Source: 2-01-FULL-44-17 sp036517175 (GTDB lineage: Bacteria > Patescibacteriota > Minisyncoccia > 2-02-FULL-40-12 > IGHO2-01-FULL-4-A). Taken from it: a stretch of DNA of 15,311 nt. Location of the stretch: NCBI GenBank assembly GCA_036517175.1, contig DATDXQ010000010.1, forward strand, positions 1-15,311, in the 5' to 3' direction. A program made the translations under genes and the position numbers. Position 1 is the stretch's first letter. Each line of letters opens with the position of its first letter. The notes under the pieces were generated by a model. That model had not been told where the DNA came from and did not search any database. It worked only from the letters and a program-made list of their open reading frames with translations. Below, one piece after another: positions 1-6,593 of this stretch.

Positions 1-194
1 AAAGGCATTTCGGGGAGAACCAGCTATTACCAGGTTCGATAAGCTTTTCACTCCGACCCACAGCTCATCCGATGATATTGCGCTATCAACCAGTTCGGAC
101 CTCCACTCTTCTTTCGAAGAGCTTCATCCTGGCCATGGGTAACTCACCTGGCTTCGGGTCTTTTACAAGCGATCCCGCTCAAATTTTTGGAAAC

Positions 195-223
195 TTGACT
201 TTAAACAAAATTTATAATATCGT
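195..223 (+). promoter_or_regulatory. Possible promoter for the antisense gene in the 23S insertion
   Basis: TTGACT at 195-200 is followed after 17 bp by TATCGT at 218-223. A better -10 word, TATAAT at 213-218, is only 12 bp away from it. The stretch is AT-rich and lies inside the insertion, upstream of the ORF at 259. The call is weak because neither -35/-10 pairing is ideal. Confidence 0.3.
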
Positions 224-258
224 AGACACAACCTTTTTGAGATATACGGAGATATTAA

Positions 259-543
259 ATGAGGGTTCTGTTACAGTTTGAAAGACTTGAAAAAGAAGGT
301 GTTGTCGTTGGTTTTCTAGACAACTCAAGTATATCTGGACTATTTTCTAGAGTCTTCTACTGCGGATCAGAGTATTGGGTTCCTGAATCCAAAGAGATAG
401 AATTATCTGATTCATACCCTAACACTATTGAATTTATTCTAAGGCACATACCCCCTGGTATCGAAATAAGGAATTTAAAAGTTTGGGGATTAATGTCCTC
501 TATACAAAATACTCATATCCAACAGGAGGCACAGTCGGGATAA
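259..543 (+). CDS. Unknown 94-aa protein encoded antisense within the 23S rRNA insertion
   Basis: The ORF lies wholly inside the 23S insertion, on the strand opposite to the rRNA. ATG at 259 has a Shine-Dalgarno word GGAGA at 248-252, six bases upstream. The TAA stop at 541-543 falls inside an intrinsic terminator stem. The protein begins MRVLLQFERLEKEGVVVGFL and has alternating hydrophobic and charged segments, a central WVPESKEIEL stretch and a Gln-rich tail. There is no signal peptide, membrane helix, LAGLIDADG or GIY-YIG motif. It does not look like the four-helix S23 protein encoded by some 23S intervening sequences, which in any case is read in the rRNA sense. ORF, ribosome binding site and terminator together argue for a real gene, but no function can be assigned. 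A chance ORF in a rapidly evolving loop remains possible. Confidence 0.55.
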   Translation: MRVLLQFERLEKEGVVVGFLDNSSISGLFSRVFYCGSEYWVPESKEIELSDSYPNTIEFILRHIPPGIEIRNLKVWGLMSSIQNTHIQQEAQSG

Positions 544-562
544 ATATCCCGATTTTTTATTT
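535..562 (+). terminator. Intrinsic terminator of the antisense gene in the 23S insertion
   Basis: TCGGGAT (535-541) pairs with ATCCCGA (546-552) around a short loop, followed by TTTTTTATTT at 553-562. The stop codon of the preceding ORF overlaps the stem. On the rRNA strand the same hairpin is preceded, not followed, by the run, so it acts only on plus-strand transcription. Confidence 0.75.
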
Positions 563-762
563 CCAAAAATTTGAGCGGGTAATACGCGCTATTAACACTC
601 GGTTTCCCTACGGATGCGCCCTATTCGGGCTTATCCTACCACTTGTAAAAACTCGTTGGATCATTCTTCAATAGGCACACCGTCATCCCGAGAATCTTGC
701 GATTCGAAGGACTTCGGCTCTTTGTAGGCGTATGGTTTCAGTTCTATTTCACTCCCCTCACC

Positions 763-805
<43 letters not shown>

Positions 806-892
806 ATCACCAAAAGTATTTAGTCTTGGACCGTAGTAGGCCCGGATTCACCACGGATAGTCTGCTCCATGGCTACTTAGGAAAGGATTTCT

Positions 893-930
893 GACCGAGC
901 ACTCAGCTCGTAAAAGTTGAGTGCTCGGTC
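893..930 (-). repeat. Hairpin expansion within 23S rRNA
   Basis: A 13-bp perfect inverted repeat, 893-905 (GACCGAGCACTCA) against 918-930, with a 12-nt loop. It lies between the conserved CCCCGTA block and the GACTAAATACT block of the 23S gene, so it is an elongated variable helix rather than a separate element. Confidence 0.8.
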
Positions 931-1467
931 GAGAGAGATTAGAAATTTTTGTTTACGGGGCTATCACCCTCTTTGGCCGGCCTTTCCAGGGCCGTTCAGC
1001 TAACTTCTAATTTTGTAACTCCTACCTAATGTCCTGGATACTTGCACAAGAGTATGCGCAAATATCCAGTAGTTAGAAGAAAATCCTTCCTGCAACCCCC
1101 ACCTATTATTAGAAACTAACAAAAGATGGGTTTAGACTGTTTCCCTTTCGCTCGCCGCTACTTAGGAAATCGTGCGCTTGCGCGCTGTGTTTTATGTTCC
1201 TCTGGCTACTGAGATGTTTCACTTCGCCAGGTACGCTCCCGACATTACTGCCGGGCAACCAGACATTACTCTGGCTGGGTTTCCCCATTCGGAAATCTCC
1301 GGATCAAAGCCCGCTAGACGGCTCCCCGAAGCATATCGTCGTCACGCCACGTCCTTCATCGCCTTTTGGTGTCAAGGCATCCTCCATACGCCCTTAATTT
1401 AGCACAGCTTACAGCTTTCATTCTGCAAGCTTAATTATTTATTTTTACAATTCACTATCTTATTAGC

Positions 1468-1579
1468 TCAAGCTCGGCGCTTGAACCAATAATGTCCCGA
1501 TTTTGTTCTTGATAAAATCAAGCTACAAAATCGAGGATCCTCGATTTGTTACCAGTGCTTCGCACGAACAAATCGGGAC
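1468..1579 (-). other. Cloverleaf-like inverted repeat in the 23S leader
   Basis: An outer stem joins 1494-1508 (GTCCCGATTTTGTTC) to 1566-1579 (GAACAAATCGGGAC) with one bulged T. It encloses three hairpins: TTGAT-AAA-ATCAA (1509-1521), a near-palindrome centred on GGATCC (1525-1549) and GTGC-TTC-GCAC (1555-1565). A further hairpin TCAAGC/GCTTGA sits at 1468-1484. Either strand could fold this way. It lies 87 bp upstream of the estimated mature 23S 5' end, so it may be part of the pre-rRNA leader, possibly a processing or antitermination structure. It is not a tRNA: no arm has T-loop or anticodon features. Confidence 0.6.
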
Positions 1580-1744
1580 AATTTAAGATACATTTACCCG
1601 CTATACATATTCGGTTTTAAAGTTTCTATCCTATAGCTACCTTCGGGCACCACTTCGACCGATTCGCAAGCTCACGGTGGTGAGTCTATCGAACCACTAG
1701 CTCAGTGTAAACACCTTACTTGAAGTGACGCCAGAAGAGAGCCA

Positions 1745-1773
1745 TTTTTTAATAAAAATCCCGCTGAGCGGGA
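1745..1773 (-). terminator. Intrinsic terminator upstream of the 23S leader
   Basis: On the minus strand TCCCGC-TCA-GCGGGA (1759-1773) is followed by a T-rich tail ATTTTTATT. It would end transcripts arriving from the TTGACG promoter at 1863-1891. About 340 bp separate it from the 23S 5' end. If that promoter serves the rRNA, the terminator would have to be overridden. Confidence 0.65.
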
Positions 1774-1862
1774 CGTTTATGGCCATAAATTAACAACCAA
1801 GACGTTATCCGCTTTTTGTAGTTAAATTATTATTATAATTCATCATATATTAGATTGTCGTA

Positions 1863-1891
1863 AGTTTAGCAAAGGCCAACAGTCGCGTCAA
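1863..1891 (-). promoter_or_regulatory. Strong sigma70-type promoter, minus strand
   Basis: On the minus strand TTGACG (1886-1891) and TAAACT (1863-1868) are separated by exactly 17 bp. The predicted start is near 1856. Downstream lie about 80-110 bp and then the terminator at 1745-1773, and beyond that the 23S gene. It could drive a short RNA, an attenuated rRNA leader, or both. The rest of 1408-1994 contains no gene that I can recognise. Confidence 0.55.
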
Positions 1892-1920
1892 CCCCAGTCC
1901 TTGAAGACTGTGGATTAAAC

Positions 1921-1948
1921 ACAACACCCCGCCTTAGCGGGGTGTTGT
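1921..1948 (-). terminator. Terminator after the MscS-like gene
   Basis: Perfect 12-bp stem ACAACACCCCGC/GCGGGGTGTTGT with loop CTTA, 46 bp past the stop codon of the membrane protein gene. The minus-strand tail is only GTTTAATC, so the T run is poor, but the stem is long and GC-rich at its top. Confidence 0.7.
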
Positions 1949-1994
1949 TATGATTCGAAAAACCAATTCTTAATCTTAAGGACTAAGTCTTAAT

Positions 1995-2678
1995 TTATTC
2001 TGAAACATGCTTTCTCATTTTGGCTATGACTTCATCTGCGTGAGATCGTCCACCTAATCCAAAAGCTAAGCCTATGGCTAATGCGCCTGCCGCTACGAAA
2101 CCGATAACTACTATCCTAACGATTTCGTCCGCAACCTTAAGCTGGCTTAGAGCTATAAGGAATGAGAATATCAATATTGACCACTTGGTAAGTGCTCCCA
2201 AAAAATTGGCAGAAGACAATTGTGCTGCCTTAACCCAACTTCTAACCAAACCCTCAACAAACCTAGCAACCAAAACACCGATCAAAACAACAAAGGCTGC
2301 TACGAAAACATTGGGCAAGTAAAATACTACGGTTCGCAAAAACTCGGTAACCTGAACTAGCCCGAGAATATCTGTTGCGGCCATCAAGAACACAACCACA
2401 AAGAACCATTTTACTAATTCATAGAAAAACAACGGACTGTTTAATTTATATCCGCTTCTTTCCCAAATCTTTTTAAAACCAACGCCTTCTAATGCGCGGT
2501 CAAGTCTAATTAGTTTTATGATGTGCCAAACAAGCTTGGCAATCAAAACAGCCACTAACCAACCAACTAAAAAGACTACTATGGCGGCAATTAATCTCGG
2601 CAAAAAACCGGCGACATTACTCCATAGAGTCAGCAAAGAAGCCCTGACTACATCGGATGCTGCTGTAACTTCTAACAT
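1995..2678 (-). CDS. Small MscS-type conserved TM helix protein
   Basis: A 227-aa integral membrane protein with about five hydrophobic helices (roughly residues 26-48, 88-105, 118-140, 163-182 and 188-208). It ends in GLAFGLGGRSHADEVIAKMR, the glycine-rich helix typical of the conserved TM helix family related to mechanosensitive channels. It stops right after that helix and lacks the beta and alpha/beta cytosolic domains of full MscS, so channel activity is not assured. The start is ATG at 2678 because AAGGAGG at 2686-2692 sits seven bases upstream; an in-frame TTG at 2696 lies above the Shine-Dalgarno and is rejected. It is followed by the terminator at 1921-1948. A short ORF precedes it at 2706-2795. 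The family call is fairly sure; the physiological role (osmotic release or another membrane role) is inference. Confidence 0.85.
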   Translation of the reverse strand: MLEVTAASDVVRASLLTLWSNVAGFLPRLIAAIVVFLVGWLVAVLIAKLVWHIIKLIRLDRALEGVGFKKIWERSGYKLNSPLFFYELVKWFFVVVFLMAATDILGLVQVTEFLRTVVFYLPNVFVAAFVVLIGVLVARFVEGLVRSWVKAAQLSSANFLGALTKWSILIFSFLIALSQLKVADEIVRIVVIGFVAAGALAIGLAFGLGGRSHADEVIAKMRKHVSE

Positions 2679-2705
2679 ACAAACACCTCCTTTCAAAACT
2701 AGCTG

Positions 2706-2795
2706 CTACCCTCTAGTTTTAGGCTTCCAGAAGAAGAAACCAAAATAAAAAGCACAGGCTAGATTTCTATTGATTACTGCTTTAAATTCTAACAT
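2706..2795 (-). CDS. Possible 29-aa leader peptide upstream of the MscS-like gene
   Basis: ATG at 2795 to TAG at 2706-2708, preceded by AAGGA at 2807-2811 with a rather long 11-bp spacer. The product starts MLEFKAVINRN and has an aromatic-rich FYFGFFFW stretch near its end. It ends 27 bp before the start of the membrane protein gene. Nothing else supports it, so it may be a chance ORF or a translated leader. Confidence 0.25.
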   Translation of the reverse strand: MLEFKAVINRNLACAFYFGFFFWKPKTRG

Positions 2796-2842
2796 TTTAT
2801 TAAAAATCCTTATAAATTAGTTATCCACATTAAGATTTTTTT

Positions 2843-2878
2843 TAAATATAAAAACAAAAGAGTACCAATAGTACTCTT
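2843..2878 (-). terminator. Terminator after the unknown 132-aa gene
   Basis: On the minus strand AAGAGTAC-TATTG-GTACTCTT (2858-2878) is followed by TTGTTTTTATATTT. It begins four bases past the TAG-proximal stop region of the gene starting at 3281, so it closes that transcript. Confidence 0.8.
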
Positions 2879-2882
2879 AGAA

Positions 2883-3281
2883 TTAGGCGCCTCTTAAATG
2901 TTGAATCTCATCTAGGCGAGATAGGACCTCTGTTCCAAGACTCAAGAATAATAGTGGGTCATCTTTGAACTGTTCATCTAAAATTTGATTAATAATCTGC
3001 CAACCATTTTCATATAATTTAATCTTTCTATTTAAATAATAACAAAGATCACGAGACCCATATCCAGAAGTGCCAAATTCATATAGCCAACCGGTTATCT
3101 TATCAGAAGGAACCTGATCAAGACCAACACCTGATATAGGCAAGGGATTAGATATATCCTCTTCGGTTAAGCCACTAGCCACCAAACAAAGATCTCTGGT
3201 AGTTAGATTGACCTCCAGTCGTTTAGCCAAAACCAAGGCCATAGCTGCCGGGGCAGGATGCTGAACTCTAGTTAATGACAT
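2883..3281 (-). CDS. Unknown 132-aa soluble protein
   Basis: ATG at 3281 is preceded by AGGAGA five to six bases upstream, a good ribosome binding site. The protein begins MSLTRVQHPAPAAMALVLAK, has no signal peptide or membrane helix, and is mixed alpha-helical in appearance, with a Gly/Tyr segment (FGTSGYGSRDLCYYL, about residues 69-83) and a Leu-rich C-terminal helix. I do not recognise a family. It has its own terminator at 2843-2878 and lies 82 bp downstream of the pyrophosphatase gene, so the two may be cotranscribed. Intact reading frame, Shine-Dalgarno and terminator make it a real gene. Confidence 0.75.
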   Translation of the reverse strand: MSLTRVQHPAPAAMALVLAKRLEVNLTTRDLCLVASGLTEEDISNPLPISGVGLDQVPSDKITGWLYEFGTSGYGSRDLCYYLNRKIKLYENGWQIINQILDEQFKDDPLLFLSLGTEVLSRLDEIQHLRGA

Positions 3282-3363
3282 GCGTCTCCTTTTAAATAAT
3301 CAAAGAAACCAACCCGAATGTAGCACAATCAAGGATTGATTCAAGACATAAGAATAGACCTAC

Positions 3364-3885
3364 TCAAAGAAACATCTCTTGAGCTCTTTTGATTTCTTGC
3401 TTGGCCTTGGCTGAATCCTCCCAGCCCAGTATTTTAACCTCCTTATTCTGGAGATTTTTATAAACAGAGAAGAAATGGACTATTTCTTTTAGAAGATGGG
3501 GGTTACTAATCTCAATATCTTTTACGTCCTTGATGTTATCAAAACGAGGATTGTCTTTCTGGACTGCAAGTATTTTAAAATCCTCCTCTCCAGCATCAAT
3601 CATCTTAAGCAGCCCTATGGGCCTAGCCCTGACAACACAACCAACTGGCACAGGATCCCCACCCAAAACCAACGCATCTAAATGATCACCATCTTCAGAA
3701 CGAGTCTGTGGGATAAATCCGTAATCAGACGGGTAGTGCACCGGCGAATATAAAACCCTATCAAGTTTAATCAAGCCGATCTTCTCATCGTACTCGTATT
3801 TATTCTGGCTGTTCTTCGGAATCTCGATTACAACATTAAAAACATCTGGAGCCTCGTCACCAATTTTTAGATCATGTAATGACAT
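3364..3885 (-). CDS. ppa: Family I inorganic pyrophosphatase
   Basis: Hydrolyses pyrophosphate to two phosphates in the cytoplasm, pulling nucleotide polymerisation and other PPi-releasing reactions forward. At 173 aa from ATG 3885 it has family length. Metal and substrate residues line up with the E. coli enzyme: E21, K29, E31, R43, Y55 in YPSDYGFIPQT, D65/D67/D70 in EDGDHLDALVL, and D97/D102/K104 in MIDAGEEDFKIL. The signature usually reads DGDP-x-D; here the proline is His68. An in-frame TTG at 3924 would add 13 residues, but neither start has a clear Shine-Dalgarno, and the ATG gives the usual N-terminus. It follows rmuC by 62 bp on the same strand, so cotranscription is likely. Confidence 0.95.
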   Translation of the reverse strand: MSLHDLKIGDEAPDVFNVVIEIPKNSQNKYEYDEKIGLIKLDRVLYSPVHYPSDYGFIPQTRSEDGDHLDALVLGGDPVPVGCVVRARPIGLLKMIDAGEEDFKILAVQKDNPRFDNIKDVKDIEISNPHLLKEIVHFFSVYKNLQNKEVKILGWEDSAKAKQEIKRAQEMFL

Positions 3886-3947
3886 TAATTTAAGTAATTT
3901 AGCAAAAAAATTAACACGGGGCAAGCGAGTTATAATTTTTACAAATT

Positions 3948-5000
3948 CTAATTTTCACCACTTGACTCGGCACTTGCAAGTTTGGCTTCGTCTTCCGGCT
4001 CACCTTTTTCTATGACATTTTGGACACGATCAATCATGAGATCAAGCCTTTTCTCGGTGCCATCATATGAACCACGGGCATCTGATAGATGCTTACCAAG
4101 CTTCTTGAAATCCTCCCCTAACTTGCGCCCGTCCAAGGCAATACGCTCAAGACGTTTCATTATATCTTTGGTCTGCCTATTAAGTTGCACATCTTTAAGC
4201 CAATGGCCAATAGCCGAAACAGAAAGCATAAATGTATTTGGTGAAACCAAGAATACCTTCTTGGCCAGTGCGTAGCCTGGCAAATCGACGTCCTTTATAT
4301 TGTTGACCACTTCATAATAAACCGTCTCGGCTGGTACATACATCAAGGCAAAGTCAGTAGTTCCTTCAGAAGGAAGCAAGTATTTAGAAGCGACTTCGTC
4401 TATTTTTTTCTTAACATCAGACAAGAAAGTCTTGCGATATTGTTCTTTGGAAATATCATTATCTGAATTAACCATTTTCTCAAAGTTTTCCCAGTTAAAT
4501 TTAGAATCTATCGGCAAAAGCAAATCGTTTGGCAAACGCAATATAGCGTCCACTGCCTCACCCGACTTGAAGTAGTACTGTAGCTGATAACGATCTTTAG
4601 GGAAGTACTGCGCAAGTGATGCCTCAAGAGAAGCCTCGCCCCATATTCCACGCAATTTGGGTGATTTAAAAATATCCTGGAAAGACGCCACCCCCTTGAT
4701 CTGTTCATGAACGTTTTTGACACTCTCCGAAAGCTTAGTTAATCCAGATGTAAAACCCTCAACTTGCCTATGCACATTGGAAGATGACCTCTCAACCGAC
4801 TCCCTGCTCTCTTTAAGCTGTTCAGAAACCATTTTAACAGTATCCCGTAGTGCCTGGTTCATTGAAGTATTGAGCAAATCCAAACGCTGATTTAAGACCT
4901 GCATCCCCTGGTCATCTTTTTTGGGTCTGGCAAATATGAAAACAACCAGAGTTATAATGACACCAGCAGCTAGAGCAGCAATTATGAAAATATAGGACAT
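3948..5000 (-). CDS. rmuC: DNA recombination protein RmuC
   Basis: A 350-aa RmuC-family protein. An N-terminal membrane anchor (about residues 3-25, rich in Ile/Ala/Val and ending FIFARPKK) is followed by a coiled coil (about 30-100). The RmuC nuclease-like domain starts around SFQDIFKSPKLRGIWGEASL and includes LLLPIDSKFNWENFEKM and YVPAETVYYEVV. In E. coli RmuC limits recombination at inverted repeats; the family has a restriction-nuclease-like fold. Start ATG at 5000 has no clear Shine-Dalgarno. TATAAT lies only two bases before it, too close to serve as the -10 for this start. The gene precedes ppa on the same strand. About 140 bp separate it from murD; I see AT-rich DNA with no gene there. 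Confidence 0.92.
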   Translation of the reverse strand: MSYIFIIAALAAGVIITLVVFIFARPKKDDQGMQVLNQRLDLLNTSMNQALRDTVKMVSEQLKESRESVERSSSNVHRQVEGFTSGLTKLSESVKNVHEQIKGVASFQDIFKSPKLRGIWGEASLEASLAQYFPKDRYQLQYYFKSGEAVDAILRLPNDLLLPIDSKFNWENFEKMVNSDNDISKEQYRKTFLSDVKKKIDEVASKYLLPSEGTTDFALMYVPAETVYYEVVNNIKDVDLPGYALAKKVFLVSPNTFMLSVSAIGHWLKDVQLNRQTKDIMKRLERIALDGRKLGEDFKKLGKHLSDARGSYDGTEKRLDLMIDRVQNVIEKGEPEDEAKLASAESSGEN

Positions 5001-5141
5001 AATTATAGCCGAGCGGATTGACTGTCGTTAACAAAAAATCACGCTTCTCGCGCTAAAAACTTATAAAATACTTATTATTTTTAGAACCATCCATGACTTA
5101 AAAATATCATAAGCACAAAAACCTGTAAATTTAATGATCTA

Positions 5142-6488
5142 TTAAGTTATTTTTTTTATAATTCGGATAAACTGATCATTGCGGTCATACTCGTTTTTGA
5201 AAAATTTACCAAAAGAGGCAAAGGCGGGACTGAAAATAACTGTATCCCCTCTCGCAGCTTGGCTCATAGCTAATTCCACAGATTTCTTAAGACCACTAGC
5301 CTCCCAGACATTAATGTCTTTTAACTTATTCACCTGATCTTTTATTTTTTCAGTTCCACTTTCTTTTAATAATACGACTGTCTTACAATATTTATTTATT
5401 TCTTTACACAAATTAGACATATCAAGACCCTTATCTGTACCGCCCATGATTAAAATTATTTTCTTTATCTTCCCACTACCCAATGCTCTGAGGCCGGCAA
5501 TTGTCGCATCAGGGGTCGTAGAGTTGTTATCATTGTATATTTTAACACCGTTTATATCCCTAAGATATTCCAATCGGCCTGGGACACCGCTGAACTCCTC
5601 AACGGCCTTCTTAATAACATGATTCTTTAGTCCAAGTATTTGAGCAACCTTAACTGCACAGGCAATATTGTTTAGATTGTGTTGGCCAGGAATTTTTATA
5701 TTCCATGTCTTGGGCAAGTTTTGATACGACACGACTAAAACCTTACTTCGTATCTTGTTTTTATAAAATCTTTTTATCAAAGGTAGGGTTTCCTTTTGAG
5801 TGATCAAAAAATCTCCTTTTTTCTGGTATTTTAAGATATTGGCCTTATCATCAAAGTATCTTTTCATGCTTCCCTTATAGTAATTGAGATGATCAGGGTA
5901 AAAAGTCGTAAAAACAGCTAAATTAGGACTAATTTTTGAATCACCAAAACCCTGAAGCTGCCATGAATCAAGCTCAAGCACAACCAGACAATCCCCCTTG
6001 AATTTACTTATAAATGGCAGGGTTGAGCCACCTCTAATATTACCCCCGATAAAAACTTTTTTGCCAGCTTTTTTTAATATTTCATATATCACATGCGCTG
6101 TGGTGGTTTTTCCTCTTGTTCCCGTTATGCCAATGATTTTTGCCTCTGATAATTTAGCAAATAAAGAGGCCTCCATCTCTACTGGAACTTTGTTTTTTAT
6201 TGCTTCTTTAACATAAGGCGAGTCAAGTGGCACACCTGCTGCTTTTATAACAAGATGGCAGTTTGAAAAATCTTTTAGCTCGTGTCGCCCCAAAACGTAT
6301 CTGATATTTTTATATTTTTTTAGCTGCAGTAGACTCGGGGCTAACTCTTTTCTTATTTTTAAATCAGTAACAGTTAGAACTGCCCCGCATGAAGCAAGAA
6401 ACTTGGCTACGGCGACACCTCTTCCAAGAAGACCCAGACCCATCATTGTTATTTTTTTGTTACTGAAATAAGTCTTGTAATTAAACAT
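5142..6488 (-). CDS. murD: UDP-N-acetylmuramoylalanine--D-glutamate ligase
   Basis: Adds D-glutamate to UDP-MurNAc-L-Ala in the cytoplasm during peptidoglycan precursor synthesis. The 448-aa product has the three Mur ligase domains: an N-terminal Rossmann-like UDP-binding part (MGLGLLGRGVAVAKFL, from about residue 16), the ATP-binding loop GITGTRGKTTT (120-130), the central region with ELDSWQLQ and YPDHLNYYKGSMKRYFDDKANIL, and a C-terminal domain with NDNNSTTPDATIAGLRAL and LIMGGTDKGLDMS. Length and the last two motifs favour MurD over MurC, MurE or MurF. The coding sequence is more AT- and lysine-rich than its neighbours. ATG 6488 lies only 23 bases after the 3' end of tRNA-Ala and has no Shine-Dalgarno, so the mRNA leader is either the tRNA precursor or, after tRNA processing, very short. 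Confidence 0.93.
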   Translation of the reverse strand: MFNYKTYFSNKKITMMGLGLLGRGVAVAKFLASCGAVLTVTDLKIRKELAPSLLQLKKYKNIRYVLGRHELKDFSNCHLVIKAAGVPLDSPYVKEAIKNKVPVEMEASLFAKLSEAKIIGITGTRGKTTTAHVIYEILKKAGKKVFIGGNIRGGSTLPFISKFKGDCLVVLELDSWQLQGFGDSKISPNLAVFTTFYPDHLNYYKGSMKRYFDDKANILKYQKKGDFLITQKETLPLIKRFYKNKIRSKVLVVSYQNLPKTWNIKIPGQHNLNNIACAVKVAQILGLKNHVIKKAVEEFSGVPGRLEYLRDINGVKIYNDNNSTTPDATIAGLRALGSGKIKKIILIMGGTDKGLDMSNLCKEINKYCKTVVLLKESGTEKIKDQVNKLKDINVWEASGLKKSVELAMSQAARGDTVIFSPAFASFGKFFKNEYDRNDQFIRIIKKIT

Positions 6489-6511
6489 AAAGCTAGAGGA
6501 AATTTAAGTTG

Positions 6512-6582
6512 TGGACCTAGGGAGAATCGAACTCCCGTCTCGACAATGCGAATGTCGCGTCATACCACTAGACCATAGGCCC
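6512..6582 (-). tRNA. tRNA-Ala (anticodon CGC)
   Basis: The minus strand folds as a cloverleaf: acceptor GGGCCTA/TAGGTCC, D arm with AGTGGTA, anticodon stem CGACA/TGTCG around loop TTCGCAT, and T arm GGGAG-TTCGATT-CTCCC. The anticodon at loop positions 34-36 is CGC. The acceptor has G3:U70, the main alanine identity element, and discriminator A73, which supports Ala. CCA is not encoded: the bases after A73 are CAA. The gene lies 11 bp after nfo and 23 bp before murD, all on the same strand, so it is probably cut from a longer transcript. Confidence 0.95.
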
Positions 6583-6593
6583 TGTTTACATGT

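Larger units (their letters stand above)
174..579. other. Insertion (IVS-like) inside the 23S rRNA gene with 20-bp inverted ends
   Basis: Conserved 23S sequence is continuous on both sides (GACCCGAAGCC below position 165, AACCGAG above 590), but about 400 bp of unrelated AT-rich DNA lies between. The ends form a perfect 20-bp inverted repeat, 174-193 against 560-579 (CCCGCTC next to AAATTTTTGGAAA and its complement). In the rRNA this would be a long stem closing a large loop, as in classical 23S intervening sequences that RNase III removes. By eye the site equals E. coli position about 650 in domain II, which is not one of the usual IVS helices (9, 25, 45). The inserted loop carries a plus-strand ORF and terminator. 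I see no group I core or homing endonuclease motif. Whether it is excised, spliced or retained cannot be told. Confidence 0.85.

Noticed and set aside
72..281. Plus-strand ORF of 69 aa
   Set aside because: Its first half is the complement of conserved 23S rRNA; it has no Shine-Dalgarno and overlaps the better ORF at 259.
483..674. Plus-strand ORF of 63 aa running out of the 23S insertion
   Set aside because: It crosses the terminator at 535-562 and continues into conserved rRNA sequence, so it is a chance frame.
1172..1402. Plus-strand ORFs of 67 and 76 aa over the 23S 5' end
   Set aside because: They lie on conserved 23S rRNA sequence and are antisense reading frames without ribosome binding sites.
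1620..1740. tRNA or tmRNA fragment suggested by GGTTCGATAGACTC
   Set aside because: The T-loop-like word has no pairing T stem, no acceptor stem and no anticodon arm around it.
2821..2829. Perfect DnaA box TTATCCACA, with a second one at 12513-12521 (minus)
   Set aside because: Only single boxes almost 10 kb apart, with no cluster, no dnaA or dnaN nearby and no AT-rich unwinding repeat, so I do not call an origin.
4985..4996. TATAAT directly before the rmuC start as a promoter
   Set aside because: It ends two bases before the ATG, so transcription would begin inside the gene, and the -35 match is poor.
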